From Candidatus Aerophobota bacterium (GTDB taxonomy: Bacteria; Aerophobota; Aerophobia; Aerophobales; B3-G15), in contig JACUUP010000023.1 of assembly GCA_014859225.1 (NCBI GenBank), positions 1 through 15,559 on the forward strand: a stretch of DNA of 15,559 nt, given 5' to 3'. Positions 15,554 through 15,559 of this stretch are shown one piece after another. The number at the start of each line of letters is the position of its first letter. Positions within the stretch are counted from its first letter, which is position 1. The notes below the pieces were generated by a model. The model saw nothing but the letters and a program-made list of their open reading frames with translations. It was not told where the DNA came from and made no database searches. A program made the position numbers and the translations under genes.

Positions 15554-15559
15554 GAACCT

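Noticed and set aside
1-15559. A novel defence, biosynthetic or mobile system hidden in the cluster
   Set aside because: Every base is covered by known transcription or translation genes or by gaps of 75 nt or less, so there is no room for an extra gene system on either strand.

Overview
The window is one long, purely housekeeping gene cluster of a bacterium, read leftward (minus strand) from the right edge to the left edge. In order of transcription it carries rpoC, rpsL, rpsG, fusA (end of the beta operon and the str operon), rpsJ, rplC, rplD, rplW, rplB, rpsS, rplV, rpsC, rplP, rpmC, rpsQ (S10 operon), rplN, rplX, rplE, rpsN, rpsH, rplF, rplR, rpsE, rplO and the first codons of secY (spc operon). 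That is 24 complete genes plus one partial. Gaps are 1-75 bp and several neighbours overlap, so the whole stretch looks like one co-transcribed superoperon. I see no terminator, RNA gene, mobile element or CRISPR array, and no convincing plus-strand gene.

Organism: bacterial RNA polymerase and ribosomal proteins, AT-rich DNA (about 40% GC by eye), a 1196-residue beta' without the large insertion found in the proteobacterial trigger loop, a 61-residue zinc-binding S14 and a zinc-binding L24. Two genes are missing from their usual places: tuf (between fusA and rpsJ) and rpmD (between rpsE and rplO). This fits a deep-branching, probably uncultivated lineage of the kind known from metagenomes (Aerophobota, Atribacterota and Omnitrophota are candidates). 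That placement is a guess from style, not a demonstrated assignment.

The genes act together in gene expression: RpoC is the catalytic subunit of RNA polymerase, the S and L proteins build the 30S and 50S subunits, EF-G drives translocation, and SecY forms the membrane channel for exported nascent chains. Translation starts include TTG (rpoC, rpsC, rpsQ) and GTG (rplO), each backed by a Shine-Dalgarno sequence and by the family N-terminus. In rplV, rplE, rpsN and fusA the ribosome binding site or family alignment favours a start downstream of the longest reading frame.

No new multi-gene system is visible. The most unusual observation is inside rpoC: an in-frame insertion of about 37 residues at the start of the F-loop, just before the bridge helix of the active centre. 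Also worth a look are a heptamer-repeat hairpin between rplN and rplX, a hairpin touching the rpsC ribosome binding site, a shortened, altered N-terminal segment of beta', a modified trigger loop region, and the loss of rpmD and tuf from the cluster.
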